A stretch of 64,000 bases of DNA from Methanohalophilus portucalensis (GTDB lineage Archaea > Halobacteriota > Methanosarcinia > Methanosarcinales > Methanosarcinaceae), in the NCBI RefSeq assembly GCF_002761295.1, contig NZ_CP017881.1:1413069-1477068 (forward strand), read 5' to 3'. The notes under the pieces were generated by a model. It was not told where the DNA came from. It saw only the letters and a list, made by a program, of their open reading frames with translations, and made no database searches. Shown piece by piece: positions 7,243 to 16,124 of this stretch (positions are counted from its first letter, which is position 1; every line of letters begins with the position of its first letter). The translations under genes and the position numbers were made by a program.

Positions 7243-10083
7243 ATGATTGACCTTAATGAATTAGAAACCAGAAAACAAAAGATAGACGTCCTTCTCAAAG
7301 AACATGGATGGGACATTTCAGATAGGTCAAAAGTTGTCGTTGAAGTTGATACAAAGCAATCCGATTTTAACAAACAAGTCTATAAACAGGTTAACGAAAC
7401 CCGCAAAAACAAATCTGAAAGTAAATATGCCGATTACCTGCTTCTTGATGACCTGGGCGATCCAATCGCTATAATCGAAGCAAAAAGGACTTCTAAAGAT
7501 CCAGTTCTGGGCCAAAAACAGGCTGAAGAATATGCCGATGACATAAAAGCACAAATTGGCAAGGATGTTTTTATTTTTCTTTCGAATGGATACCAAATTT
7601 GGTTCTGGGATAGGGAACGCTATCCAATGAGGCAGATAAAAGGATTCCACACCCAAAAAGACCTTCAAAGATTCAAATTCCAGATTCAGAATAGCAAAAT
7701 TGACCATGATATTGAAATAAGTAAGGACATTGTTGACAGATCAAAAAGTGTAGAAGTTGCAAAGAGGATTGTTGAGCATATCCACAAAGGCCATAGAAAA
7801 GCCCTGATAGTAATGGCAACTGGTACAGGTAAAACCAGGGTTGCAATGGCAATTATCGATCAACTAATCCGTGAGGAACGTGTCCAGAGAGTTTTATTTT
7901 TAACTGATCGTAAAGGCCTTAGAAAACAGGCTTATGATAAAGGTTTCATGAAATTCTTCCCGGATGAATCAAAAGAAAAAATCCTTTCAGGCAACTATGA
8001 TCCTCATAAAAGATTGTATGTATCCACAATTCAAACGTTTCAGGAAATATATAATCAGAAAGGTAAAAACGGACAATACATAATTTCGCCCGGAGAATTT
8101 GATCTTATATTTTCAGATGAAGCGCATAGATCCATTTACTCCAAATGGAAGGGAATATTCACATACCTTGATGCAATTCAGATAGGTCTTACAGCCACCC
8201 CGGCAGACCTTGTTGAGAGAGACACTTTCAGGTTTTTTGAATGTGAAGATAACGCTCCTACTGCCCTCTATTCTTATGATGAGGCTGTAAGGGATGGAGT
8301 TCTTTGCGATTTTCGTAAAAATGTAGCCGGTGCACGGACTCATTTCCAGATAGAAGGTGTAAAGCCTGATGACTTGAGCCCCGAAGAGCGAGAGGAATTG
8401 ATCAAAAAAGGCATTGACCCTGATACAATTAACTTTGAGGGCACAGAACTTGAGAAGAAAGTTGCTGTAAAAGGAACATCTGAGGCAATTGTCAGGGAAT
8501 TTATGGAGAATTGTCTTCCTGACCAGACGGGAACATTGCCTGCCAAAACCATTTTCTTTGCAATATCAAAACTGCATGCCCTGAGATTATGGGAAGCGTT
8601 TGAAAGACTCTATCCTGAATATAAGGGAAAACTTGCAAAAAGGATAATCTCCGAGGATTCAAGAGCATCGGAGTTGATCGAAGAATTCCGGGATAAGGAT
8701 TATCCAAGGATTGCAATATCTGTTGACATGATGGATACAGGTATTGATGTTCCTGAAATCTGTAACCTTGTGTTTGCAAAACCTGTGTTTTCAAAAATAA
8801 AGTTCTGGCAGATGCTGGGAAGAGGTACACGGGCTGATGCGGCATGTGAGTATCGGGAGTGGTTACCCAACGGAGAGAAAGAATATTTCAAAGTCTTTGA
8901 TTTCTGGAATAACTTCGAATACTGGCAGATGAATCCTAAAGGTGCCAAAAACGAATCCTCTGAGGCTATCACAAACCGTATTTTCCTGTTCAGACTCAAG
9001 CAACTTGATGAATTGATGCAGCGTGGTAATGATGACCTGGCAGAAGATGTAAAGGAAACAGTCATCGAGGATATCAAAGCCCTGCCAATGGATTCTGTGA
9101 GTGTAAAGGAACATCTTCAGGATGTGGAGAAAGCCCTTTCACCTAAACTATGGGACAATGTTGGTCTTGATCCAATAGATTTCCTGCAGAAAAAAATCAT
9201 GCATTTGATGAAATTCAAGCCAGGTGTCAATCTGAATGAGGCCAATTTCACATTAAAGTGTGAAAAACTGGCTTATGCGGTCCTCCAAAATAATCAGCAT
9301 GAAATCGAACGTCTCAAAAAACCGATTGCCAAAATGGTTGATCAACTTCCAAGAACAATTGATAAGGTAAAGGACAAAGAGGACTTGCTTGATGATGTAT
9401 TAGCCCGTTCATTCTGGAATGGTGTGGATTTTGAAGATGCCAAAAAGATGGTTGATGAAATCGCCCCTCTGATGCCCTACATGGCCAAAGAGCCCAGGGA
9501 GACTATTGTAATCGATATGGGAGATACAATAGAGGAAAGAAAGGAGTGGATTTTGAACGAGGAAGAGGCTGAATACGAAACCGCTTACAAGGAAAAGGTG
9601 GAAAACTGGATTCAGGAACTTGCAGACACCCATCCTGTTATCATCAAGATAAAAAATGATGAGCCTCTCACAGAGAACGATCTGGATGAACTTGAAGAAA
9701 CTCTTTATAATTCAGAACTTTCTCTGGATATCTCAAAGATAAATCAGATACTGCAAAGGAATAATTCAACCCTTGTGGACTTCATAAAACATGTCCTGGG
9801 CCTTTACGAATATCCTTCACCCAATCATGTGATTAAAGATGCCTTTGATACTTTTATTATTGAAAATAATAAGCAATACAGTGCAGATCAACTCAATTTC
9901 ATCCGAACCCTTCAGACTGTTTTCCTGAGAAAACAACATGTCGAATTCTCTAACCTCTGGAATGCTCCTTTCACCAACTTTGGTACGAATTCCCCTATGC
10001 CCATGTTCAGTAAGGAAGAATTAAATGCATTCATTCACATCTGCAATGAAGTCGAGGAAGAAATATTTGTGTCAGAGGCTTGA
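7243..10083 (+). CDS. hsdR: Type I restriction endonuclease subunit R
   Basis: The motor and nuclease subunit of a type I restriction enzyme, 946 residues. The N-terminal PD-(D/E)xK nuclease is visible as ADYLLLDD (D64) and IIEAKR (E79, K81). Walker A MATGTGKT is at about 191-198 and DEAH at 292-295. Helicase domain 2 has MMDTGIDVPEICNLVF and MLGRGTRAD. The C-terminal 400 residues are helical and acidic, as in EcoEI-type HsdR with its subunit-contact region. The family translocates DNA with ATP and cleaves unmethylated DNA in complex with M and S. It is less AT-rich than the two genes before it, suggesting a mosaic island. It overlaps no neighbour; hsdS begins three bases after its stop. Confidence 0.94.
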   Translation: MIDLNELETRKQKIDVLLKEHGWDISDRSKVVVEVDTKQSDFNKQVYKQVNETRKNKSESKYADYLLLDDLGDPIAIIEAKRTSKDPVLGQKQAEEYADDIKAQIGKDVFIFLSNGYQIWFWDRERYPMRQIKGFHTQKDLQRFKFQIQNSKIDHDIEISKDIVDRSKSVEVAKRIVEHIHKGHRKALIVMATGTGKTRVAMAIIDQLIREERVQRVLFLTDRKGLRKQAYDKGFMKFFPDESKEKILSGNYDPHKRLYVSTIQTFQEIYNQKGKNGQYIISPGEFDLIFSDEAHRSIYSKWKGIFTYLDAIQIGLTATPADLVERDTFRFFECEDNAPTALYSYDEAVRDGVLCDFRKNVAGARTHFQIEGVKPDDLSPEEREELIKKGIDPDTINFEGTELEKKVAVKGTSEAIVREFMENCLPDQTGTLPAKTIFFAISKLHALRLWEAFERLYPEYKGKLAKRIISEDSRASELIEEFRDKDYPRIAISVDMMDTGIDVPEICNLVFAKPVFSKIKFWQMLGRGTRADAACEYREWLPNGEKEYFKVFDFWNNFEYWQMNPKGAKNESSEAITNRIFLFRLKQLDELMQRGNDDLAEDVKETVIEDIKALPMDSVSVKEHLQDVEKALSPKLWDNVGLDPIDFLQKKIMHLMKFKPGVNLNEANFTLKCEKLAYAVLQNNQHEIERLKKPIAKMVDQLPRTIDKVKDKEDLLDDVLARSFWNGVDFEDAKKMVDEIAPLMPYMAKEPRETIVIDMGDTIEERKEWILNEEEAEYETAYKEKVENWIQELADTHPVIIKIKNDEPLTENDLDELEETLYNSELSLDISKINQILQRNNSTLVDFIKHVLGLYEYPSPNHVIKDAFDTFIIENNKQYSADQLNFIRTLQTVFLRKQHVEFSNLWNAPFTNFGTNSPMPMFSKEELNAFIHICNEVEEEIFVSEA

Positions 10084-10086
10084 TGA

Positions 10087-11238
10087 ATGCAGAGGGAATT
10101 ACCTGAAGGATGGAATAAATTTAAACTGGGAGAACTTACAAGAATAAGAACAGGTAAATTAGATGTAAATGCCCAAGATATAAATGGTAAATACCCTTTT
10201 TTCACTTGCTCTCAAAAAGTTTATAGTATAGATTTTTATGATTATGATTGTGAATGTGTTCTTGTTGCGGGAAATGGAGATCTGAATGTAAAATATTATA
10301 ATGGTAAATTTAATGCATATCAAAGAACATATATAATCGAATCTCTTGATCAACGCATTCTTGATGTGAAATACTTATATTATTTTTTAAATAAATACAT
10401 TAGTATTTTAAGAAATAAATCCATTGGTGGGGTTATTAAATACATAAAACTTGGTTACTTAAAAGACATAAAAATACCAATTCCTAAACTTGAAATTCAG
10501 AAAAAAATAGTGTATATTCTAGAAAAATCAGAGGATACAAAAAGACTTCGTGCACAGGCTGATGAACTGACACAACAATTACTGCAAAGTTTATTTTTGG
10601 AGATGTTTGGAGATCCTGCGAACAATCCAAACGGTTTTGATCAGGTTAAATTAGGTGACATAGGAGATGTGAGTAGTGGTTTAACACTAAATGGCCAAAG
10701 GAGAAATAACAAACAGAATTTATATCCCTATCTTCGTGTAGCCAATGTGTTTCGTAATAAATTTAACTTGAGTGAAATAAAATATATTCATGTGTCAAAT
10801 TCTGAACTTGATCGGTTCCTACTGAAAAAAAATGATGTACTTATTGTAGAAGGGCATGGAAATATTGAAGAGATAGGAAGGTCAGCAGTATGGAATGGAC
10901 AAATATCCAATTGTGTTCACCAAAATCACATAATCAAAGTGAGACTTAATGAAAAATACATTAGTCCTTTTTTCGTATCATATTTCCTAAATATGTATGG
11001 TAACAACGGATATTTTTCTTCAAAAAGTAGAACAACGAGTGGTCTAAACACAATTAGCACAAATAAAGTAAAAAATACAAAAGTTTGTTTGCCACCTATT
11101 GGTTTGCAAAAAAAATTTGAACGAATTGTAGTGAATATGAAGCAAATCCAAGATATACAAAAGCCATCAAAGCAACACATTGAAAATTTATTCAATTCTT
11201 TAGTACAAAAAGCATTCAAAGGGGAGTTGATAAAGTGA
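10087..11238 (+). CDS. hsdS: Type I restriction specificity subunit S
   Basis: Sets the target sequence of the type I complex. The 383 residues contain two target-recognition domains (about 1-145 and 185-340). They are separated by the conserved helical spacer (KKIVYILEKSEDTKRLRAQA, then LTQQLLQSLFLEMFGDP) and closed by the matching C-terminal helix ending in LVQKAFKGELIK. TRD entries are typical: FKLGELTRIRTGK and VKLGDIGDVSSGL. Its TRDs are AT-rich compared with hsdR and hsdM, as is common for these fast-swapping domains. The pseudo-methylase at 4798-6447 carries a third TRD, so the operon encodes more specificity modules than one standard enzyme needs. Confidence 0.93.
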   Translation: MQRELPEGWNKFKLGELTRIRTGKLDVNAQDINGKYPFFTCSQKVYSIDFYDYDCECVLVAGNGDLNVKYYNGKFNAYQRTYIIESLDQRILDVKYLYYFLNKYISILRNKSIGGVIKYIKLGYLKDIKIPIPKLEIQKKIVYILEKSEDTKRLRAQADELTQQLLQSLFLEMFGDPANNPNGFDQVKLGDIGDVSSGLTLNGQRRNNKQNLYPYLRVANVFRNKFNLSEIKYIHVSNSELDRFLLKKNDVLIVEGHGNIEEIGRSAVWNGQISNCVHQNHIIKVRLNEKYISPFFVSYFLNMYGNNGYFSSKSRTTSGLNTISTNKVKNTKVCLPPIGLQKKFERIVVNMKQIQDIQKPSKQHIENLFNSLVQKAFKGELIK

Positions 11239-11513
11239 AAAAATACAGATATAGGAAAAAATGCAGAACCAAGAATATCAAATCCTTAATTGATTTGAAT
11301 TGGGGAAAATGGGGTCCCTATGGTTATGCAGGTTTAAAAGCAAAAAATGGTATATCTGTCGGCTATTCCTTTGGAACACGTGGACAATTTGGATATGCCA
11401 GTTACAATAAAAGAAGAAAACAACTCAGATTAAAATATAACATGGATTCAGGATTGATCTCCCCTCGAATAAAGCACGAACTTTTACGAAATAAAAAACG
11501 AACAAGGAAGTGA
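11235..11513 (+). CDS. Small basic protein between hsdS and hsdM, unrecognised
   Basis: A 92-residue, strongly basic protein starting at a GTG that overlaps the hsdS stop by four bases and ending four bases before hsdM, so it is an integral operon member. The centre is rich in Gly, Tyr and Trp (LNWGKWGPYGYAG, VGYSFGTRGQFGYASY), suggesting short beta strands, with Lys/Arg-rich tails at both ends (MKKYRYRKKCR; RNKKRTRK). No known motif is recognised. A nucleic-acid-binding accessory factor is possible, but that is a guess from charge alone. Confidence 0.7.
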   Translation: MKKYRYRKKCRTKNIKSLIDLNWGKWGPYGYAGLKAKNGISVGYSFGTRGQFGYASYNKRRKQLRLKYNMDSGLISPRIKHELLRNKKRTRK

Positions 11514-11517
11514 AATT

Positions 11518-13032
11518 ATGCGTCTATCACCTGAAATAAAATCGAAAATCGACTCTCTCTGGGACAAATTCTGGAGTGGTGGTCTGTCAAATCCTTTGGC
11601 ATCCATTGAACAGATGTCCTATCTAATCTTCATGAAGCGTCTTGAGGAAATGGATGTAATGGAGCAGAGACGGGCAAATGCAATGGATAAGGAATACACA
11701 TCCATCTTTGAAGGTAATGAAGATTGCAGGTGGTCTGTATGGAAACATAAATCTGCTGAAGATATGCTTGAACATGTCAGAGATGTTGTGTTTCCTTTCA
11801 TGAAGAATATTCATGATGGAGAAAAAACCCTGTTCTCCCAGCATATGAAAGATGCTGTATTTACAATACCCAAACCCACACTTTTGCAGGAAGCAGTGGG
11901 GATTATTGATGAATTAAACATAGCCGCTCAGTCAACAGATGTGCAGGGTGATCTTTATGAATATCTGTTAAGCCAGTTATCCACAGCAGGAAAGAATGGC
12001 CAGTTCAGGACTCCCAGGCATATTATCAGGATGATTGTGGAACTTGTGGACCCTGATATCAATGACAGAATTTGTGATCCTGCATGTGGTACAGGTGGTT
12101 TCCTATTCTCTGCTTACAAACATATTCTACACAAATACACATCACCTGAATTGATAGAGCAGGATAAAGAAGGAGATTATCACAATCTTATAGGGGACAA
12201 TATAACAGAAGAACAACATTGGAATAAGATCCATAGGGACACCTTCTATGGATTTGATTTTGATTCAACGATGATCCGTATTGGACTTATGAACATGGTC
12301 CTGCACGGTATCAAGTATCCTCATATTGAACTTGTGGATACTCTATCCAATCTCTACAATGAAGAGGAACGTTACACTGTAATCCTCGCCAATCCTCCTT
12401 TTAAGGGCAGCATAGATAAAGATAGTATAAACGATAAACTGACTCTCAATACTAAAAAAACAGAACTGCTCTTTGTGGAAAACATGATTCGTTTGCTGGA
12501 GCCAGGTGGGAAATGTGGTGTAATTGTCCCACAAGGTGTACTTTTTGGTAACTCTAAAGCACATAAAGGCCTTCGTAAAATGCTGATTGACACATGTCAG
12601 TTGGAAGGAATTGTGTCCATGCCCTCTGGTGTGTTCAAGCCTTATGCCGGGGTATCAACGGCTGTTTTGATATTCACTAAAGGTGGAGAAACAGAAAAGG
12701 CCTGGTTCTATGATATGGAAGCAGATGGATATTCTCTTGATGACAAAAGGATACCAACTGATATGAAGGGAGATATTCCTGACATAATTGAGAGATACAC
12801 CAACAGACATGAGGAAAGTCCAGAGGACCGCAAAAATAAGTGTTTCTATGTCCCGGTTGACGAAATAAAGGAAAATGACTATGATCTCTCTATTTCCAGA
12901 TACAAGGAAATTGAATATGAAGAAATAGAGTATGAAAAACCAGAGGTCATCATTCAAAGGATCGATGAATTGGAGGATCAGATTAAATCTAATGTGGCTG
13001 AATTGAAAGCAATGTTAAAACAGGATTCATGA
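11518..13032 (+). CDS. hsdM: Type I restriction-modification DNA methyltransferase subunit M
   Basis: N6-adenine methyltransferase subunit, 504 residues. The N-terminal HsdM helical domain (SLWDKFWSGGLSNPLASIEQ, YLIFMKRLEE) is followed by the catalytic domain with intact motif I DPACGTGGF and motif IV NPPF, plus the GQFRTPRHI motif. The C-terminal tail (about 465-504) is a charged coiled coil that would pack on HsdS. With S it would protect host sites; with R it forms the restriction complex. It is the last gene of the operon. Composition resembles hsdR rather than the AT-rich pseudo-methylase, and the two M-type genes are clearly diverged paralogues. Confidence 0.95.
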   Translation: MRLSPEIKSKIDSLWDKFWSGGLSNPLASIEQMSYLIFMKRLEEMDVMEQRRANAMDKEYTSIFEGNEDCRWSVWKHKSAEDMLEHVRDVVFPFMKNIHDGEKTLFSQHMKDAVFTIPKPTLLQEAVGIIDELNIAAQSTDVQGDLYEYLLSQLSTAGKNGQFRTPRHIIRMIVELVDPDINDRICDPACGTGGFLFSAYKHILHKYTSPELIEQDKEGDYHNLIGDNITEEQHWNKIHRDTFYGFDFDSTMIRIGLMNMVLHGIKYPHIELVDTLSNLYNEEERYTVILANPPFKGSIDKDSINDKLTLNTKKTELLFVENMIRLLEPGGKCGVIVPQGVLFGNSKAHKGLRKMLIDTCQLEGIVSMPSGVFKPYAGVSTAVLIFTKGGETEKAWFYDMEADGYSLDDKRIPTDMKGDIPDIIERYTNRHEESPEDRKNKCFYVPVDEIKENDYDLSISRYKEIEYEEIEYEKPEVIIQRIDELEDQIKSNVAELKAMLKQDS

Positions 13033-13268
13033 TATAAGTATTTTTTAACACTATGTTAGGAAAAATAAAAAGGTATATTTGAATGCTTAAATTAGCAAAC
13101 GAACAAACCTTATAATGGAAACCACAGCGTTTAGTAATATACTAAGTTTACTAATTTTCTTTAGCAGACTATATTTAAATAGTATACCCTTAATATTCAT
13201 ATTTACCTCAATAGATTCGATTTTTGTATCAACACAAATCTTGAATTGTTTCTATTGTTCGTTGCGAG

Positions 13269-13306
13269 AGGTGCTTGTTGGAGCAAGCACCTTACAAAAT
13301 TTTGTA
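13269..13306. repeat. Nine-bp inverted repeat followed by a 14-base palindrome
   Basis: AGGTGCTTG (13269-13277) pairs perfectly with CAAGCACCT (13284-13292) around a six-base loop. The perfect palindrome TACAAAATTTTGTA (13293-13306) follows immediately. It lies in the otherwise geneless 13033-13450 stretch after hsdM, so it may be the operon terminator or a mobile-element end. The rest of that stretch is AT-rich and holds no gene that I can support. Confidence 0.6.
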
Positions 13307-13450
13307 TATCTATTTTGATATTCACCTCTAATTTTGTTGACTAATGTGAATAAGGTTCATTTATTTATAATGCTTTTTCACCCTATATCTGTATACACTG
13401 AAATGTAATTGGTAACAAATGTGATACATTATAATTAAAAAATTTGAATT

Positions 13451-13746
13451 TTATTTTACAATTTCCTCCCATTGATTGAGCCTCTCATGTACATGTTTAT
13501 TCAAAGTAAACGGCTTATCAACCTTGGCTCTACGTTTCAAATCAGGTAGAGTACCCTTTGAGAAACCCAATTTTTCCACTCAACATGGGAAATATCAAGA
13601 ATCAACTGCCTTATTTCCATGTTGTCCTGTCTTTCAATTTCATATACATGAGACATGAAATCAACGGTTTTGTGTTTACCAACAAGGTATTGAGCCAGTT
13701 CTCTTGTCTCAATCCCCATAAGACCTCTAATTGTACCTGATTTCAT
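13451..13746 (-). pseudogene. Frameshifted gene fragment resembling the C-terminus of Cas1
   Basis: On the minus strand one frame reads MKSGTIRGLMGIETRELAQY, continues with VGKHKTVDF, and reaches DNMEIRQLILDISHVEWK. A one-base slip in an A-run (near 13573-13577) then continues as LGFSKGTLPDLKRRAKVDKP and FTLNKHVHERLNQWEEIVK before TAA. The pattern (R-x-LAQYLVGK, EIRQLILDIS, SKGTLHYLK-like, KPFTLN) matches what I recall of C-terminal helices of some Cas1 proteins. The rest of the gene is missing upstream, so it is a relic. The family call is from memory and moderately certain; that it is a broken gene is clear from the clean frame switch. Confidence 0.5.
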
Positions 13747-13870
13747 AAATCTACATTTTCATCTATGCTTGAGTTGCTATTCTGTACCGAAAAAGGAAAA
13801 GACACCTTACTAACCCGTATCTATATAAACTAGCAGCAAGTAATTTTTTGATAATGATAGGGGGAATTAT

Positions 13871-14368
13871 ATGAAAACATTAGTAACATATATGACACAG
13901 ACAGGAAATACAAAGAAAATAGGTGAAGCAATTTATGGGGAAATTACCGGGGAGAAGGATATCAAAGACATCGAAGATGTAAGCAACTTGGAAGGTTATG
14001 ATCTTGTGTTTGTGGGCTTTCCGGTCCTGCAATTCAATATTCCAGAAAATGTTTCAAAATTTGTAAAAGAAAATGTAGCTGGTAAGAATATTGCATTTTT
14101 CATGACCCATGCTGTACCCGAGGGATTTGAAGCCATTCATTCATGGACCGGTTCATGCAAGGATATTGCAGCCAGTGGAAATTATCTTGGTACATTTGAA
14201 TGCCAGGGTGAGTTGGCACAACCTGTAATCGACATGTTGCTGGAATCCGATGATCCACAAATGAAAGAATTTGGTGAGATGGGCCCTTCCACTAAGGGAC
14301 AGCCTGACGCATCTCGTGTACAGAAGGCAAGGCAATTCGCAAAAGAGATCCAGGCAAAGGTCCAGTGA
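13871..14368 (+). CDS. Flavodoxin family protein
   Basis: A 165-residue flavodoxin-fold protein. The FMN phosphate loop TYMTQTGNTKKIGEAI is at residues about 6-21, followed by YDLVFVGFPVLQFNIPENV (FMN-ring loop) and the core strand KNIAFFMTHAV. It would carry electrons or act as a small FMN reductase in the cytoplasm. The ATG is preceded by AGGGGGAA at good distance. It stands alone, divergent from or independent of the Fe-S protein that follows on the other strand. Confidence 0.88.
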   Translation: MKTLVTYMTQTGNTKKIGEAIYGEITGEKDIKDIEDVSNLEGYDLVFVGFPVLQFNIPENVSKFVKENVAGKNIAFFMTHAVPEGFEAIHSWTGSCKDIAASGNYLGTFECQGELAQPVIDMLLESDDPQMKEFGEMGPSTKGQPDASRVQKARQFAKEIQAKVQ

Positions 14369-14495
14369 CTGGATATTCCTGATTTCCTGCAATTCATGTT
14401 ATGTGGGTGCAAGTGCTATTAACAAAGATTGATTGGAACTCTGATTGAGTTCATTTAATCTTTTATCTTTTCAGAGACGTCCCTACTTGAATAAA

Positions 14496-15191
14496 TTAAA
14501 AATTGTTCAAAGGGCACACTTTAATGCATAGTCCGCATCGAAGTCCGCCAAGAACATTAAACATATAATCAGCGCATTTTTCTTTATGGATAACCCCTTC
14601 TGATGTAAGAGCATCAACCGGACATACTTCGATACACTTCATGCATTCACTACATGCATCATTTATAAATGGCAAATCGGTTTTTTCTTCCGTATCCAAT
14701 GGTGCATCCGTCAGTATCGCAGCCATACGTACTTTAGGCCCGAAATCCTTTGTGATCAGAAGATGATTCATGCCAAAGTTTCCCAATCCTGCACGGTAAG
14801 CAGCATATTTGAAAGATAAATCTGCTTTAAGTGTCTCACGATTGGCATACCAGTAACCATACTCACTTCCTTCACTTGGAGCAATCGTTGCCATATAACC
14901 TTCTTTTTCAATAAGTTTAGCTAACTTGAATGCAATGACCCTCAATGTAGTTGTAGCTGCCATAAGTGTATTTGTATATTCGCCTCTGCCCCTTGGTAAC
15001 GTTTCAAATGCTCCTTTTGGTACAGAAACCCCCAAGATAATTACTGATTGTAAATTCTCCATCACATCCTGGGGCTTGTTGCCAGTATAATCTGAATCTT
15101 CAAAACAGGATTTAGCAGTGATACTGATAAAATCAGCACCTAACTCAAAGGCCAGGTTTCTCAAAGTTTCTGTAATATTGTTCTCTGTCAT
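14496..15191 (-). CDS. 4Fe-4S double-cluster (QueG-like) ferredoxin-type protein
   Basis: The 231-residue protein ends with two [4Fe-4S] motifs, CSECMKCIEVCP (about 186-197) and CGLCIKVCP near the terminus. It is preceded by a QueG-like region (ILGVSVPKGAFETLPRG, YRAGLGNFGMNHLLIT). This arrangement is shared by epoxyqueuosine reductase relatives in anaerobes, most of which lack the queuosine role. A cytoplasmic electron-transfer or corrinoid-reductase-like function is possible. The start ATG has AAAAGGAG eight bases upstream. It converges with the flavodoxin gene, a plausible redox partner, but they are not in one operon. Confidence 0.8.
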   Translation of the reverse strand: MTENNITETLRNLAFELGADFISITAKSCFEDSDYTGNKPQDVMENLQSVIILGVSVPKGAFETLPRGRGEYTNTLMAATTTLRVIAFKLAKLIEKEGYMATIAPSEGSEYGYWYANRETLKADLSFKYAAYRAGLGNFGMNHLLITKDFGPKVRMAAILTDAPLDTEEKTDLPFINDACSECMKCIEVCPVDALTSEGVIHKEKCADYMFNVLGGLRCGLCIKVCPLNNF

Positions 15192-15583
15192 TTTTATCTC
15201 CTTTTGAAAAATACATGTTTTAATTTGTAAAAAATGGTTGGAATACTCGACATAGTTTATACATATATTTATTTCAGTTATCTCGATAGAAGAATAACTG
15301 ATACATATTTTCCAATTCCTCTAAAATCTATATTCTAATTCAAACTCCTCAATATCAATATGCTTTCTATCAAAAATACCAATATCAATACCAAACCTGC
15401 TCTCTGGATACTGATTGATATATTCAAGGATTGTATTGGTTATGACTTGAAATATTGGGAGTTTTGCCTAACCTTTCCTGTCTGGTAATTGATATATGGT
15501 TCATTATTTACCCACTGACAATTTAGTACTCCCTCTTACGAGAACCATCTGTTTCGATTTTGTCCCTCAAAAACAAGCTTGTT
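15192..15583. other. Intergenic stretch with possible gene debris
   Basis: It contains the promoter and ribosome site of the leftward Fe-S gene. On the minus strand at about 15471-15322 a 49-codon open frame reads as plausible protein (ITNTILEYINQYPESRFGID, then FDRKHIDIEEFELEYRF) before a TAG. Another frame just upstream reads VNNEPYINYQTGKVRQNSQY. Together they look like a decayed gene with one frameshift; I do not recognise the family. Confidence 0.25.
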
Positions 15584-15946
15584 TTAGCAGGTTAGATGGA
15601 ACAAACCAATAACCTTTCCTTTTGCAGAGTTCCACTTGTCTATGGCCTCAGGGGTAGGACAGAGTTTTACCTTGCAATCTTTCGCTTTGAAAAAATCAAG
15701 TACCTCATCTGATAATTCCAGCATCCCGTTCTGTCCGGAGCCGATAATGATCTTTTCAGCACCATTTTCATAAACATGTTCTGCTTCATCGAGAGAGATC
15801 TTGTGGGATGTACCGTATATCGCTTTTGAGAGTTTCTTTTTCCTTTTCTTGATATTTCCATTAAGTCGAATCAGAACATCTTTTTCATACTCTTGCCCTT
15901 CAATTGTAATCGAACCGAATTTTGTACTGTCTATTTTCGGCTTCAT
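15584..15946 (-). CDS. Mth938-like domain (DUF498) protein
   Basis: A 120-residue protein with the Mth938/NDUFAF3-type fold. It has an N-terminal strand pair around KFGSITIEGQEYEKDVLI and the signature EKIIIGSGQNGMLELSDEVL, followed by a short alpha/beta end (KDCKVKLCPTPEAIDKWNSA). The typical family length is 110-130. Function in archaea is unknown. The gene is monocistronic; a TAA stop and the presumed decayed region lie downstream. Confidence 0.8.
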   Translation of the reverse strand: MKPKIDSTKFGSITIEGQEYEKDVLIRLNGNIKKRKKKLSKAIYGTSHKISLDEAEHVYENGAEKIIIGSGQNGMLELSDEVLDFFKAKDCKVKLCPTPEAIDKWNSAKGKVIGLFHLTC

Positions 15947-16124
15947 GGATTTATCCCCGATAATGGGTATGTTCCTTTATACATATAGATTTTATTTGAC
16001 AAAAATAATGGATTGCAAAGACAATATGTCATAGGTTGTCATGCTGGTTAGAGGTCTATTAGAAAACCTTCATGGTGTTGTTGGATATTGATGAAATAAG
16101 CATCAATTCTGAATGATTTTTCCA

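Noticed and set aside
3611-13306. tRNA-Leu as the attachment site of an integrated element carrying the restriction island
   Set aside because: The position is suggestive, but I found no duplicate of the tRNA 3' end on the right side and no integrase gene.
13115-13318. 67-codon plus-strand frame after hsdM
   Set aside because: No ribosome site, low-complexity hydrophobic content from AT-rich DNA, and it runs through the inverted repeat.
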